Below are positions 15,032 to 24,603 of a DNA stretch of 45,294 nt, piece after piece. The notes under the pieces are model-generated. The model was not told the DNA's origin. It saw nothing but the letters and a program-made list of their open reading frames with translations, and ran no database searches. Numbering within the stretch: position 1 is the stretch's first letter; each line of letters starts with the position of its first letter. A program made the translations under genes and the position numbers. Source of the DNA: Ochrobactrum sp. CM-21-5 (GTDB lineage: Bacteria; Pseudomonadota; Alphaproteobacteria; Rhizobiales; Rhizobiaceae); assembly GCF_014253075.1 (NCBI RefSeq), contig NZ_JACLZJ010000015.1, forward strand, positions 1 through 45,294, in the 5' to 3' direction.

Positions 15032-16059
15032 GGCTCCTCATTTCGTGCAAAAAATATCTCCGATACGCCACGTTTTCCGCCGTCGCGACGCAACTGGATG
15101 ACGATGGGGATGACCATCCGGATATACGACATGAGATCATGCTTCGAGTATCCGCCAGATAGCCCCGCTTGTTGCATCATCATGGCAAGCTGTTCATAGG
15201 CACCTTGCGGCGTATCGGCATGAACCGTCGACATAGATCCAGGATGACCAGTGTTAATGGCGCGAAGAAAAGAAAACGCTTCAGCGCCGCGGATCTCGCC
15301 AACGAATAGACGATCAGGCCGCATACGAAGAGATGATTCAAGCAAGTGCTGAATTGTGACGTCAGCGGTGCCCTGCCCACCTTTCGAAGCTACCAGATGA
15401 ACGCGGTTTTCCTGGGGTGGAAACAGTTCGCGGGTGTCTTCCAGCGTGATAATCCGTTCCTTCGGATGAACCGATTTCAGGCAAGCATTCAGAAAGGTTG
15501 TCTTTCCCGATGACGTGCCGCCGCTGATCAGGATCGACACTCGTTGCGTGATTGCTGTGTTGATGAAATCGAAAATTCTGTTTTGCTTCAGATGTTCGAT
15601 CAGCAAACGGTCAATGTCGCTCAGTCCTCCTACAGCAACAGAAACCTTGTCCAGTGAACCGCTATCCCTGTATTCCTCCAAGCTAAAATTGCTAACGACC
15701 TGCTTGCGGATCGATATCGATCCGCCGTCCGGTGCAGCGGGTGGAAGAACGACCTGAATCCGCTCGCCAGTCGGTAACGCAGCGCTCAGGATGGGCGCGG
15801 ATTTACTGACGAACTGATCGGTCGCGCCTGCGACCCGTTCACCGATATTCTGAATCTCTGCTGCTGAAAGCGCATGAACCTCGTGGAATTCCATGTGATC
15901 AGCACCAAGTCGCTCAACATAGACGTGACCTGGTTTATTGACCGAGATTTCAACGACCTTTGGATCGTTGAGAAATGGCCGCAGAGGCTCAAGTGCCCGA
16001 TCAAGAAAGTAATATCTGCTTTGTGTGGCTGTTGCCGCACTATTTGCCCCGGCGTTCAC
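15028..16059 (-). CDS. virB11: T4SS ATPase VirB11
   Basis: A 343-residue traffic ATPase of the secretion superfamily. Walker A is GGTSSGKT at 180-187, followed by TLEDTRELF (Asp box) and FVGEIRGAEAFSFLRAINTGHPG (Walker B and His box). It forms a cytoplasmic hexamer that powers pilus assembly and switching between pilus building and DNA transfer. The start overlaps virB10 by 20 bp and the stop overlaps virD4. Confidence 0.95.
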   Translation of the reverse strand: MNAGANSAATATQSRYYFLDRALEPLRPFLNDPKVVEISVNKPGHVYVERLGADHMEFHEVHALSAAEIQNIGERVAGATDQFVSKSAPILSAALPTGERIQVVLPPAAPDGGSISIRKQVVSNFSLEEYRDSGSLDKVSVAVGGLSDIDRLLIEHLKQNRIFDFINTAITQRVSILISGGTSSGKTTFLNACLKSVHPKERIITLEDTRELFPPQENRVHLVASKGGQGTADVTIQHLLESSLRMRPDRLFVGEIRGAEAFSFLRAINTGHPGSMSTVHADTPQGAYEQLAMMMQQAGLSGGYSKHDLMSYIRMVIPIVIQLRRDGGKRGVSEIFFARNEEP

Positions 16060-17272
16060 GTTGAATTTCCTTCATCGCTTCTGTTACGGGATCGTCGTAC
16101 ATCGCCGAAAAATCGAGGTCCTGACGCACAAATATGAAAATGCGTTCGCCTTGATGGACGCTAATAGTCGGCTTGATGCGCAAGTTCTCGCTCAGAGCGG
16201 TATTTGCCATTTGAGAGAAAGTGTCGGCGATCGTCTCGCGGGCTAGTTCTTCTCCGCGCTTTGCATCGTCATTGTTGCGACCGAAGGCTTCACCGCTGCC
16301 GAAACCTGTCAGATAGCTTGCGCCGGCGCCGACCACGGACAACATGATGGAAGCTCCGAACCGTTCACGCCATTTTTTATCGACGATGCCAGTGAGACCC
16401 GAACGACCCAAGCTGTCAGTTCCAACGGAGTTCAGGCGCACGCTTACACCATCATCACGCAGTAAACGGGTCCAGACAACGAAAACGCGGGTCTGGCCTG
16501 TCATTACGTCGCTTTGATATTCACCTATGAGTCGAGTGCCGGTCGGAATCAAAATGCGACGACCATCAAAACTGTAGACGTCCTCTGACGTGATGGCGCG
16601 AACCTGACCTGGCAGATCGCTTACAATCGAGGTTTCGAGAATACCGGGTATCATCGTTCCTTCCGGCACAACCGCGTCGATACGCTTGATTTTCGTAGCC
16701 TTGGCATTCCGGTCCGCCATTGCCGAGGCCGTCGCCAGAAACTTGCTGTTTCTGTCTTCACCAGCAACAGTCGGTGTTCCCTCGCCACTGTCGCCACCAA
16801 GACCGCCATTCGCTCCGCCTGATCGCGCTTGATCCATCTGAATCAGCTTCGATTTGAACCGGTCTGGAAATTCTTCAACAATCTCCGGCTCGGATGCCTG
16901 AGCGGGTTCGTTCACAGCGACCGTCGGGGGAGGAGGGGGAGGAACATTAAATGTCGTGGTGTCGACTTGCTCCGGCTCTGGTGGCGGTGGAGGTGGTGGA
17001 ATGTTGATGATATTTGGCTCGGGCGCGGCAGGGGGCTGATCCTGATCGCGCACGAATGACGGCGGTCTGAACGAAGTCGTGCTAAACTCCTCGTCACCGC
17101 GCACGAGATCGCGCGGCTTCTCCGAGGGCTGTTTGAGAACAAAATAAGCCATAGCTACGCCGGCCAGCAGAAATACGGCCATCGCCGCCGTTTGATTCCG
17201 CTTTGCATTCTTGTTGCTGACACCGGAGTCATCAGCCGCCGCCAGTGCTTCCAATTCGGGAGACTGTTTCAT
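16040..17272 (-). CDS. virB10: T4SS core protein VirB10
   Basis: A 410-residue protein. It has a short cytoplasmic N-terminus, one membrane helix (about 28-47), a proline-rich periplasmic region (about 70-125) containing several PPPPPP runs, and the C-terminal TrbI/VirB10 domain with VPEGTMIPGILET and IPTGTRLIGEYQSD. VirB10 spans inner to outer membrane and opens the outer pore in response to VirD4 and VirB11 ATP use. The proline runs at both spacer ends are longer than in many homologues. ATG overlaps the virB9 stop. Confidence 0.94.
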   Translation of the reverse strand: MKQSPELEALAAADDSGVSNKNAKRNQTAAMAVFLLAGVAMAYFVLKQPSEKPRDLVRGDEEFSTTSFRPPSFVRDQDQPPAAPEPNIINIPPPPPPPEPEQVDTTTFNVPPPPPPTVAVNEPAQASEPEIVEEFPDRFKSKLIQMDQARSGGANGGLGGDSGEGTPTVAGEDRNSKFLATASAMADRNAKATKIKRIDAVVPEGTMIPGILETSIVSDLPGQVRAITSEDVYSFDGRRILIPTGTRLIGEYQSDVMTGQTRVFVVWTRLLRDDGVSVRLNSVGTDSLGRSGLTGIVDKKWRERFGASIMLSVVGAGASYLTGFGSGEAFGRNNDDAKRGEELARETIADTFSQMANTALSENLRIKPTISVHQGERIFIFVRQDLDFSAMYDDPVTEAMKEIQRERRGK

Positions 17273-18081
17273 CAGTTGCCGCTCCTTCTTCTCTTGGTTG
17301 CCGCATGATCAGTTGCGGGACCCATGATGTCAGGATCGGGTGCGCCAAAATCCGGCTTTCTAAGGTTGAAGATGCAGATCCACTGATCACCATCGCGGAG
17401 GGTGTATTGTGTAGCCGTTCCATCCACGACCAGATATTCGCCTTCCTTGCGGAAGTTTCGCAGTGTCTCGGAAAAATCACTGTTTACTGCAAAAATCGCG
17501 GGTGTCCGGCCGGTGAATTTGAAAAAGGTCTTCTTGCCGTCATCGAAGACCATCGACGGCTTCAGTTTCGTATCTCCGGTAAAGGAATAGTCGATGTTGA
17601 CGTTAGCCTTATCGATCTTGGAGATATTCGGGTTGGCAGCACGATATTCGGCCTCTTTGCGCATCGCTGCATTCAGATCCTTTTCAGGATAGATGAAGCG
17701 CACGCCAAAGACCTTCTTGCCAGCATCTGGCGCGTAGTCGTGCAGCTCCAGAAAATAGATGCGCTTGGTCGTGACTACGTTCATGTTGGTGACGACATTC
17801 TTAGCTGTCGGCTTAACGAAGAGGATGTTTCCTTTTTCGGTTGGAGCAACCTGCCAGCTCTCTGTGTCGCCAAGCGAAATGGTCTCAAATTTTTCATCCT
17901 CATCGAAGATGATCATTGTCGATATGCCGTACGTCGCAGAGATTTTGACGACATTGTTGGGCTGATAGACGACACTGGTCACACGTGAATCCAGCGAGCC
18001 AGCCCTAGGCGTCTGGGCAGCGTGGGCATGCGAAATGAGGACGGTCGAGAACGCCGCCGCAAGAAGGAAGCGGTTTCTCAT
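17272..18081 (-). CDS. virB9: T4SS core protein VirB9
   Basis: A 269-residue protein with a signal peptide (about 1-21, ending SHAHAAQ) and the VirB9/CagX layout: an N-terminal beta domain (SRVTSVVYQPNNVVKI) and a C-terminal domain (NIDYSFTGDTKLKPSMVFDDGKKTFFKF) that pairs with VirB7 and VirB10 in the outer-membrane core. The start overlaps the virB8 stop (ATGA). Confidence 0.94.
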   Translation of the reverse strand: MRNRFLLAAAFSTVLISHAHAAQTPRAGSLDSRVTSVVYQPNNVVKISATYGISTMIIFDEDEKFETISLGDTESWQVAPTEKGNILFVKPTAKNVVTNMNVVTTKRIYFLELHDYAPDAGKKVFGVRFIYPEKDLNAAMRKEAEYRAANPNISKIDKANVNIDYSFTGDTKLKPSMVFDDGKKTFFKFTGRTPAIFAVNSDFSETLRNFRKEGEYLVVDGTATQYTLRDGDQWICIFNLRKPDFGAPDPDIMGPATDHAATKRRRSGN

Positions 18082-18773
18082 CCCTTGCTCCCTTCCGTGA
18101 CGGTTTCCTGATCCCGCCTGTAATTGTAAACCTGGAAGCCGAGAGGATTTTCAAACCGCCATTCGTTCGTGGCTGGTTCGTCCGTATAGCGATAGCGCAC
18201 GACTGCAATATAGTGTCTGGTGATCGCATCGGTATCGGACTTTTCAGTCGTTGAAAAACGGACAAGAGCGGTGGAATCGTTAGGGAACGTGACAGACTTC
18301 ACATCGACAAGCACACGCTTGTTTTTCCCGTAGACCTTGGCCGGGTTCTTCGGGTTGGCAGCGCTGTATTGTTCCTGCAATTCGCGAGCGGCATCACCTG
18401 TCGATAACAGTGCTGCCGTGCCGAAGTTTGTATCAATCGCGTAAGGATCATAGCCTTCACGTGTCCTGATATACCGAACGACGTTGGCTTGGGTAATTGC
18501 GCGTGAATCCGTCAGATTTTGCGCTTTTGTCAGCCCGCTTTTGGTTTCGATGTAGCCCGTAGCCTTGTCTACGACGACAATCACAGGCTCGAACGACTTT
18601 AACGGAACCAGCATAACGAGCGCGAGCAACGCGAAAAGCGCGACGAGCCCGAATATGATGGTTACGAACCATGCCACGGCCTTTGAACGTTTTGCTTTAC
18701 GGACGATTTCGTTCTCCCAACGATCACCGTCCTGAAAATAACTTCTCAATGCAGCTTCTTTGGAATCAGTCAT
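18078..18773 (-). CDS. virB8: T4SS assembly factor VirB8
   Basis: A 231-residue bitopic inner-membrane protein. It has a cytoplasmic N-terminus (1-30), one membrane helix (about 31-55) and a periplasmic VirB8 domain containing YDPYAIDTNFGTAALLS and HYIAVVRYRYTDEP. It nucleates the inner-membrane complex. Its translation-start region has TAAAGGGCTAGA (18787-18776), identical over 12 bases to that of virB1. Confidence 0.94.
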   Translation of the reverse strand: MTDSKEAALRSYFQDGDRWENEIVRKAKRSKAVAWFVTIIFGLVALFALLALVMLVPLKSFEPVIVVVDKATGYIETKSGLTKAQNLTDSRAITQANVVRYIRTREGYDPYAIDTNFGTAALLSTGDAARELQEQYSAANPKNPAKVYGKNKRVLVDVKSVTFPNDSTALVRFSTTEKSDTDAITRHYIAVVRYRYTDEPATNEWRFENPLGFQVYNYRRDQETVTEGSKG

Positions 18774-18807
18774 GATCTAGCCCTTTACCTCTTATGAACC
18801 TGCAGCA

Positions 18808-19845
18808 TCAGCGAGGCAGGCTGTTGCTGCTTATTCGGTTTTGCATTGCTTCTTTTGCGCCCTGGCTTGTCGGGGAAATCGAACCCCCACCGCCGCCGCC
18901 AAAACGATTGTAAAGCGACCTTCCGCCGCGATAGCTCGCACCGATCCCCTTGAAGCCAGCTCGCGCAATTTGCATTGGAGCGGTGACACCGGTCATGCGA
19001 GCAATCCGTGTTGCGGCGGCGCCGATACCAACGGCCAACCCTCCTGCAATGCCCTGAGCAAGGACCTGGATGTTCAAAAGGACAAATGCCCCGGCAAAAC
19101 AAAGCAGAAGGAAGGCCGAAATATCACTGAGCGTAAGGCGTCGCTCCGTGGCGGCAGCGGATACCTTCGTCAGTTCAGGGTCCATTGCAGCGATAAGGAA
19201 GGCGGCGACGACAAATACGAATAACGGGATCAGTGCATATAGAAGAACTTGTTGGAACCACGCCTGCCCAAGACTGCGCGATTGTTCAAACAACATGCAG
19301 GCGATGAAGATAGGTGCGGTTCCGATCAGTACCCATAACATCACCTTGGCAAGAACAAGTATTGCGAGAGCAACAGCGATAAAGATTGCCACACAGGCCA
19401 TAATGAGAAAGCCGACCATCGAGGGCAAAACTGAAAAATAGCCCGACTGCTCTGCAAACGCGGAAGCCGCCTCATTCGCAGTCTTCCAGATCATGGAAAG
19501 ACCATTTGTCGGTTCGGTAATTCCCGTTCCGGTGGCGGTCAGGATGGCGCGACCTACATCTTCAGGAGTATTGTTCAGCCACTTGTAGAAAAAATCGTTG
19601 AAGTATCCCCAGTTGCTGATCAATGCCAGAATGAAGACCATGCGGAATACGCGAGTGACAATTTCGGCCACACTAATCCGCGAAGTCCCCATTATTACTT
19701 GGATACCGTAATATCCAACATAGGCGATGAACATCACCTTGAGCAGCGGCGTGATTTCAGAGCCAATAATATTGTAAGCCTGCGATGAAAAATTCTCGCC
19801 GGAATTATCAATTCTCTCCAAAAGATCGCTCAAGAAATCATGCAT
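18808..19845 (-). CDS. virB6: T4SS channel protein VirB6
   Basis: A 345-residue polytopic inner-membrane protein with about seven hydrophobic helices between residues 30 and 275, matching TrbL/VirB6. The last 60 residues are glycine- and serine-rich (RFGGGGGGSIS) and hydrophilic. It forms part of the inner-membrane path for DNA. It lies between the lipoprotein gene and virB8. Confidence 0.92.
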   Translation of the reverse strand: MHDFLSDLLERIDNSGENFSSQAYNIIGSEITPLLKVMFIAYVGYYGIQVIMGTSRISVAEIVTRVFRMVFILALISNWGYFNDFFYKWLNNTPEDVGRAILTATGTGITEPTNGLSMIWKTANEAASAFAEQSGYFSVLPSMVGFLIMACVAIFIAVALAILVLAKVMLWVLIGTAPIFIACMLFEQSRSLGQAWFQQVLLYALIPLFVFVVAAFLIAAMDPELTKVSAAATERRLTLSDISAFLLLCFAGAFVLLNIQVLAQGIAGGLAVGIGAAATRIARMTGVTAPMQIARAGFKGIGASYRGGRSLYNRFGGGGGGSISPTSQGAKEAMQNRISSNSLPR

Positions 19846-19857
19846 AGCGGCCCCCGA

Positions 19858-20085
19858 TTATTCCGTCGCTATCGAATTGATCGCAGCAATGGCGGTCGCT
19901 GGATCGCCATTAACAAAGGCCATAGGTCCACAATCTTGCCGAATGTCTTCGGCAAATGACGTGAGATTTGCGGGACGTTTGCAAGGAGCAGTCTTTTCCT
20001 TGACCGTTCCGCAGCCGGCAACGCCGGCTGCAATGGCGGTGAAGATAAAAAACTTCAGGAAGATGTTAGCGATGTTAGTTTGCAC
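19858..20085 (-). CDS. VirB7-like or entry-exclusion lipoprotein
   Basis: A 75-residue lipoprotein. The signal peptide ends at the lipobox V-A-G-C (Cys25). The mature part has two more cysteines (PCKRPAN, QDCGPM) and an acidic helix. Its place between virB5 and virB6 is where VirB7 or an Eex lipoprotein is usually found. VirB7 anchors VirB9 in the outer membrane; Eex blocks redundant transfer. The start is GTG, overlapping the virB5 stop by 11 bp. Confidence 0.75.
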   Translation of the reverse strand: MQTNIANIFLKFFIFTAIAAGVAGCGTVKEKTAPCKRPANLTSFAEDIRQDCGPMAFVNGDPATAIAAINSIATE

Positions 20086-20797
20086 TGTACGTCAACACCT
20101 TCTTGGAATTGGAAATGTCGGTGAGGCGGCGCTGATTATCGGCCTGTAACGACGACACGGCACCGTTCATGACGCCGATCAGTTCATTGATGGTCAGCCC
20201 TGCTTGGACTTGCAGCTGCGTGTTCTGGTCGATGGAACCTTTAATGTCCTTTGCCTGACCGATACTCTGCCCGGCCTGTTCAAAAGCGCTTCGGCGCGTC
20301 GTTACCGCCTGTTGCGAACCATTTACGAGTGCGGCGACACCAAGCACAGTGTTGACCATCTGTTCATAGGACTTGTCTCCGCTGAAGCTGCTATTTGCTT
20401 GTCCCGACAAGTTCTTAACGAGCTGAAGCCCGTTGATGAAAGTGGATGCCACCTTGGCGATGTCACCGCCCATGCTACCAAAATTTGGCACTCCGCCGGA
20501 CATAAGGCTGTCAAAAGAGGGCATTGACGATACGCTGAAGCCATTTCCGACGGCCAGGTTTTGCATCTGGTTCGCATCGCCGCCGCGATCACCGGTAACG
20601 GCCTTCAATGTCTCCTCGACCGTTGTCAGGATTTCCTTGTTTGTCCCGAGGATTTTGTCAGTCGTGACGGAGGTTTGTTTTGCCACTTCATAATTGGCAG
20701 CGTCGATAACCGGGACACCGCCTGCATATGCCGCCATGGGAGCGAACGATGCCGAAGCTACGGCAATCGCTGACGCCGAAATGATCAGTCGTTTCAT
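20075..20797 (-). CDS. virB5: T4SS minor pilin VirB5
   Basis: A 240-residue exported protein with a signal peptide (about 1-25, ending AAYAGG) and a mature start GGVPVIDAANYEVAKQT typical of VirB5/TraC minor pilins, followed by long helical segments. The motif GGVPVID recurs at the mature N-terminus of the transglycosylase encoded just upstream. VirB5 caps the pilus tip and aids host or recipient contact. SD AAGGGAG precedes the ATG. Confidence 0.88.
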   Translation of the reverse strand: MKRLIISASAIAVASASFAPMAAYAGGVPVIDAANYEVAKQTSVTTDKILGTNKEILTTVEETLKAVTGDRGGDANQMQNLAVGNGFSVSSMPSFDSLMSGGVPNFGSMGGDIAKVASTFINGLQLVKNLSGQANSSFSGDKSYEQMVNTVLGVAALVNGSQQAVTTRRSAFEQAGQSIGQAKDIKGSIDQNTQLQVQAGLTINELIGVMNGAVSSLQADNQRRLTDISNSKKVLTYSAN

Positions 20798-20808
20798 GAT
20801 TATCTCCC

Positions 20809-21891
20809 TTATTGAGGATCGAGGTTCAGTTTGATGTTCGCCTCGCGTTCACGCTGTTGAACGCAAGCCTTTTCTTCCGGATACCATTCGAGGCCGGTGC
20901 GGGGATCGCAGACGCCGGTCGTTTCTCGTGGCTTGTCGTCTTTCTTTTTGAACGAAGCCGATTGAGATGCGCCCGAAATTCCACTGGCTGAAACTGCATT
21001 GCGGCTGTTGAGCAGGTCGGCCATTGAATTGCCGAGGACAATCACCTGGTTGACCATTTCGAGGTTCGCATTTCGAGCGCCGGCGTTGTGATCCCAACTG
21101 TCTTGAATTGTGCCGGACTGCATACCGCCGAGCTGCTGAAGCCATGAGGCGACGTTGGCGGTACTTTCCTGTGTTGCCTGCGTCGTTGCCATCGAATTGA
21201 TGGTCGAATCCCGCATACCGGAATATGCTGTATCGCCGCCGCCGTAGTTCATGGGCAGGTCCTTTGATCCGCCGAACGCCGGTGTCCATTTCTGCGTGAT
21301 ATTCCGGACGTACCCCTGCGTTTCCTTGAACGGGGGAATGCCGCCGTATTTTTTAACGTTGCCAGCGCCAGCATTGTACGCTGCAAGGGCGAGGTTGGCG
21401 TTGCCGTTGAAACGCTTGAGCTGCTGTTTAAGATAACGAGCACCACCGCGCAGGTTCTGTTCAATGTTATGGGGATCTACGCCCAACTCTTTAGCGGTAT
21501 CAGGCATCAACTGAGCCAAACCGATAGCTCCCACGCCCGATTTCGCGCATGGATTAAAGCGGCTCTCCTGATAAACGAGCCCTAGAAACAGATTCTCGTC
21601 TACACCCTCTTCGCGCGCCACTCGTTTGACCAACCCGGAAATTTCCGGATTGGCTTTGGCGGCTGCAACGGGATCGTCCTTGCGCCCCGGTCGGTAGACG
21701 GCACATGTTACGCTCTTGTTGAGGGAAAACCGGTCTTTATCCGTCTTCTCGATCTCGGACGTTTTTTGATCACGAACCGTTCTTTCGGACAAATTCGAGC
21801 CGTCAATGACAGGAACGCCACCAGCCAATGCTGACAAAGGCATGGTCGCTGACGCCAAAAATATGCATAGAGCAGTTTTCTTATGCATCAT
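20809..21891 (-). CDS. Second lytic transglycosylase with VirB5-like N-terminus
   Basis: A 360-residue exported protein. Signal peptide (about 1-22), then GGVPVIDGSNLSERTVRDQ, nearly the same as the mature start of VirB5. An SLT transglycosylase domain follows (about 90-215) with FLGLVYQESRFNP (catalytic Glu), GAIGLAQLMPDTAKELG and ALAAYNAGAGNVKKYGG. A C-terminal part of about 140 residues has no recognised domain. It would open peptidoglycan for the secretion channel. It is extra to VirB1. Start ATG 21891 follows GAGAGGA and overlaps the virB4 stop; a longer frame to 22050 lies inside virB4. Confidence 0.88.
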   Translation of the reverse strand: MMHKKTALCIFLASATMPLSALAGGVPVIDGSNLSERTVRDQKTSEIEKTDKDRFSLNKSVTCAVYRPGRKDDPVAAAKANPEISGLVKRVAREEGVDENLFLGLVYQESRFNPCAKSGVGAIGLAQLMPDTAKELGVDPHNIEQNLRGGARYLKQQLKRFNGNANLALAAYNAGAGNVKKYGGIPPFKETQGYVRNITQKWTPAFGGSKDLPMNYGGGDTAYSGMRDSTINSMATTQATQESTANVASWLQQLGGMQSGTIQDSWDHNAGARNANLEMVNQVIVLGNSMADLLNSRNAVSASGISGASQSASFKKKDDKPRETTGVCDPRTGLEWYPEEKACVQQREREANIKLNLDPQ

Positions 21892-24298
21892 TCCTCTCCC
21901 ATCCGCAGAATTCAGCCAACCAGTTTTCAGGCTCATCGCCATATCGTTCCCGTAGCGCAGCACATTCTTCGACGGTCTCTTTTCGACCCGACAGCACTTT
22001 GACGAGATCAGGCATTTTCGAGAGATCGAGACGGGCAATGACTGAGTCATTCCCGTGCTTGACGAGAAACGTGCGCTTTTCAGGCGGGGTGTTTTTGATG
22101 AAATTGAATTCTTTAACCGTCAGGCCAAAGCGTTTGATGTAGCTCTCTTCGTCAGCGCGCGGGTTCGGGAAATGAATATTCGTGGCCGATTGCTCAATTA
22201 GGGTGTGAGACGCCTTAGCTTTGGCAATATCCGCTGCCGATTGTGTTCCGAAGCCTACAATGCCGTTGAGCTTACGGATGGTTTTCATCTTATCGATGAT
22301 GAAATGACTAAACGTTTCATCCATAAGCAGCTGCCAGCCTTCGTCCATGAAGAACATGACAGGATCGCCGTTCAGAAGCTCGTCGAGACGGTGATAAAGG
22401 TACATCAGTGCGGGGGTTCGGATATCCTCGTTGCCGAGGATGCTGGTCATATCGAAACCGAAGACACTACGCCCGGAGAATGACAGCACATCGTGCTGCG
22501 CATTGAACAGCCATGCTTTTTCGCCGTCGATCCAAGGACGCAACCTTGACGCCAGGTCGTTCGCATCTGCCCGCGATCTGCCTACCAAGAGGCCCGAAAG
22601 GTTTGGTAAATTGCGCTGAGCTGCCGGCTCTTCCATGATACGGGCAATTGCCCGTTCCAGCGTGTCAGCGTCCTCCTGGCTGAAGTCGCGTTGATCGCTA
22701 GATCGCAACATTGATTTCAAAAGGCGAAGCAGAAAATCACGATTAGGGCCGGAGTTTTCCAGCTGAAGCGGATTGAAACCAGTCGGTGTTCCCGGTGAGA
22801 GAACTTCGTAAGCTCCCCCCATGGCACGCACGAAAATCTCGGCACCTCTATCCTTGTCAAAAAAGACGGCTTTAGGGGTAGGACTGATGCGCATCGCCTG
22901 CGCCAGCAAGAATGTCAGGGCGACGGTCTTACCGGAGCCAGTCGGGCCAGTGACAAGGAAGTGACCAATATCGCGACGATGAAAGTTGAACCAGTATGGG
23001 GTTTGCGAGGTGGTCTCTAGTATCGTGATGGGTAGACCCCAATGAAGATTGTCCGATTGACCGGTCGCGAAATTGTGCATCGATGACAGGCCGGAGAAAT
23101 TTGCCGAAGACAGCATGGCCTTTCGCGCACGATAGCTATGGTTGCCGGGCAATTGAGCCCAGAAGGACGCTTCAAGGTTCACATCCTCGCGCAGCCAGTT
23201 GATGTTCATGTCGGTCAGGCAGCTACCAAGCTCGGAAACTGCTTTGCTCAAACCTTCAAGGTCGCGAGACAGGCAAAGCAAAGAGAAATGGTGAATGCCA
23301 AAAACGGCCTCCTGATTCATGAGACTGTTAAGCGCGAAGTCGATATCGCTTTCGACTGCACTTCCGGACTCATCCGACGCGGCAATCTGGCGCTGAAGCC
23401 GGGTGATACGCTCCTGCGCAATGGGTTTGTCGGAAATTGTGAAGCTTTGCGTCAGGATGAACTCATGATTCACCTGCAACAGTCCATCCAGCATTCCGGG
23501 ACCGGTGTATGGCGGATATTCTTTGATAGAGAGCATCGCGCCATAACGATTGTCCTCATCGGTGGCGGCTTGCGTTTGCATCGCTCGCTTACCGAAATGT
23601 AGGCGTGACGTTCCGACGTAATTTCGAATTCCCATCCGGGGAAGGCGCATTTTGCGCGGCACGCCGCAGGTCAGAATGGTGTTTATGAACTCGCACGGTT
23701 CGGAATATGGCTCTCCATCGCGATAAGTTATACCGAGCTCGCGCGCGCCATATTTCTGCAGCTCGCGCGTCATGTTGGAAACGAGCTCTTCGAGTTCGGT
23801 CACTGTTTCACGCGTTTGCTGATCTCGAACCTCAGCGCCTCCAGAACGGGTAAATGCACGACTTACTATGTCGCTGAGGCCGAGAGCGCCACGCATATTA
23901 GTCCGCACGATCGAGAGATAAATTTCATTGGCGAACATGCGCTTATGGCGTAACTGGCTCATATAGCGGTTATTCAGCTGTTCGCAGAACGCATCATCGA
24001 ATGCGCCGCCGATTTCTGAGTCAACCTGTCTGCGTATTACTGTCGACCAGACAGAAAAGCGGCTCGATCCAAGCGCTCGAATGATCGTATTCTGAACATT
24101 CGAGCGCATATTGAGTTCGGCTTGATCTTCGGTTTGGAAAAAGAGGCCGTCGAGTTTGATGACCGACAAGAGTGCGCCGTTTTCCAAGCCGATCACTGTA
24201 TCCGACATATGCCTCAGATATGGGATATGCGAAGCCATAGGCCGCTCATTATGAGCGACCTTGCCAAATCCGAGTTCTTCTCTGACGACTTTCAACAT
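21881..24298 (-). CDS. virB4: T4SS ATPase VirB4
   Basis: An 805-residue ATPase of the VirB4/CagE family. The N-terminal domain includes the HMSDTVIGLENGALLSV start region. Walker A is GPTGSGKT near residue 445, with KAVFFDKDRGAEIFVRAMGG beyond it. Walker B is PVMFFMDEGWQLL. It energises pilus assembly and substrate transfer at the inner membrane. The virB3 stop is three bases upstream of its start, and its 3' end overlaps the second transglycosylase gene. Confidence 0.95.
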   Translation of the reverse strand: MLKVVREELGFGKVAHNERPMASHIPYLRHMSDTVIGLENGALLSVIKLDGLFFQTEDQAELNMRSNVQNTIIRALGSSRFSVWSTVIRRQVDSEIGGAFDDAFCEQLNNRYMSQLRHKRMFANEIYLSIVRTNMRGALGLSDIVSRAFTRSGGAEVRDQQTRETVTELEELVSNMTRELQKYGARELGITYRDGEPYSEPCEFINTILTCGVPRKMRLPRMGIRNYVGTSRLHFGKRAMQTQAATDEDNRYGAMLSIKEYPPYTGPGMLDGLLQVNHEFILTQSFTISDKPIAQERITRLQRQIAASDESGSAVESDIDFALNSLMNQEAVFGIHHFSLLCLSRDLEGLSKAVSELGSCLTDMNINWLREDVNLEASFWAQLPGNHSYRARKAMLSSANFSGLSSMHNFATGQSDNLHWGLPITILETTSQTPYWFNFHRRDIGHFLVTGPTGSGKTVALTFLLAQAMRISPTPKAVFFDKDRGAEIFVRAMGGAYEVLSPGTPTGFNPLQLENSGPNRDFLLRLLKSMLRSSDQRDFSQEDADTLERAIARIMEEPAAQRNLPNLSGLLVGRSRADANDLASRLRPWIDGEKAWLFNAQHDVLSFSGRSVFGFDMTSILGNEDIRTPALMYLYHRLDELLNGDPVMFFMDEGWQLLMDETFSHFIIDKMKTIRKLNGIVGFGTQSAADIAKAKASHTLIEQSATNIHFPNPRADEESYIKRFGLTVKEFNFIKNTPPEKRTFLVKHGNDSVIARLDLSKMPDLVKVLSGRKETVEECAALRERYGDEPENWLAEFCGWERNDA

Positions 24299-24301
24299 TA
24301 G

Positions 24302-24601
24302 CTAAGGTCCGTACGAATTTGTTCCCCAGAAGGACTTGTTGCGTGTGCGAGGCGTTTTGCGCGCGGTGACTTCAAGCACATCGAGAATTTTGTTGTCCCA
24401 AGCGCAAAGGGAGAACAGAACCGCATAGCTGATCGGGGCCAGGAGCAGCGTCCAGAACGACTTGCTGACCAGCCATGCTATGATTGTGATGCCGATAACG
24501 ACGACGACTGCCATATACGGGACACCCCACATGGTGGGAGATCGGGTTAACCCGATTACCAACGGTGTCAGCTGCGGCTTTACATCCTCGTACTCAGCCA
24601 T
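24302..24601 (-). CDS. virB3: T4SS inner-membrane protein VirB3
   Basis: A 99-residue protein with the VirB3 layout: a short N-terminus (LTPLVIGLTRSPTMWGVPYM), two hydrophobic helices (about 28-45 and 50-68) and a basic C-terminal tail. VirB3 associates with VirB4. The gene is packed between virB2 and virB4. Confidence 0.92.
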   Translation of the reverse strand: MAEYEDVKPQLTPLVIGLTRSPTMWGVPYMAVVVVIGITIIAWLVSKSFWTLLLAPISYAVLFSLCAWDNKILDVLEVTARKTPRTRNKSFWGTNSYGP

Positions 24602-24603
24602 CG

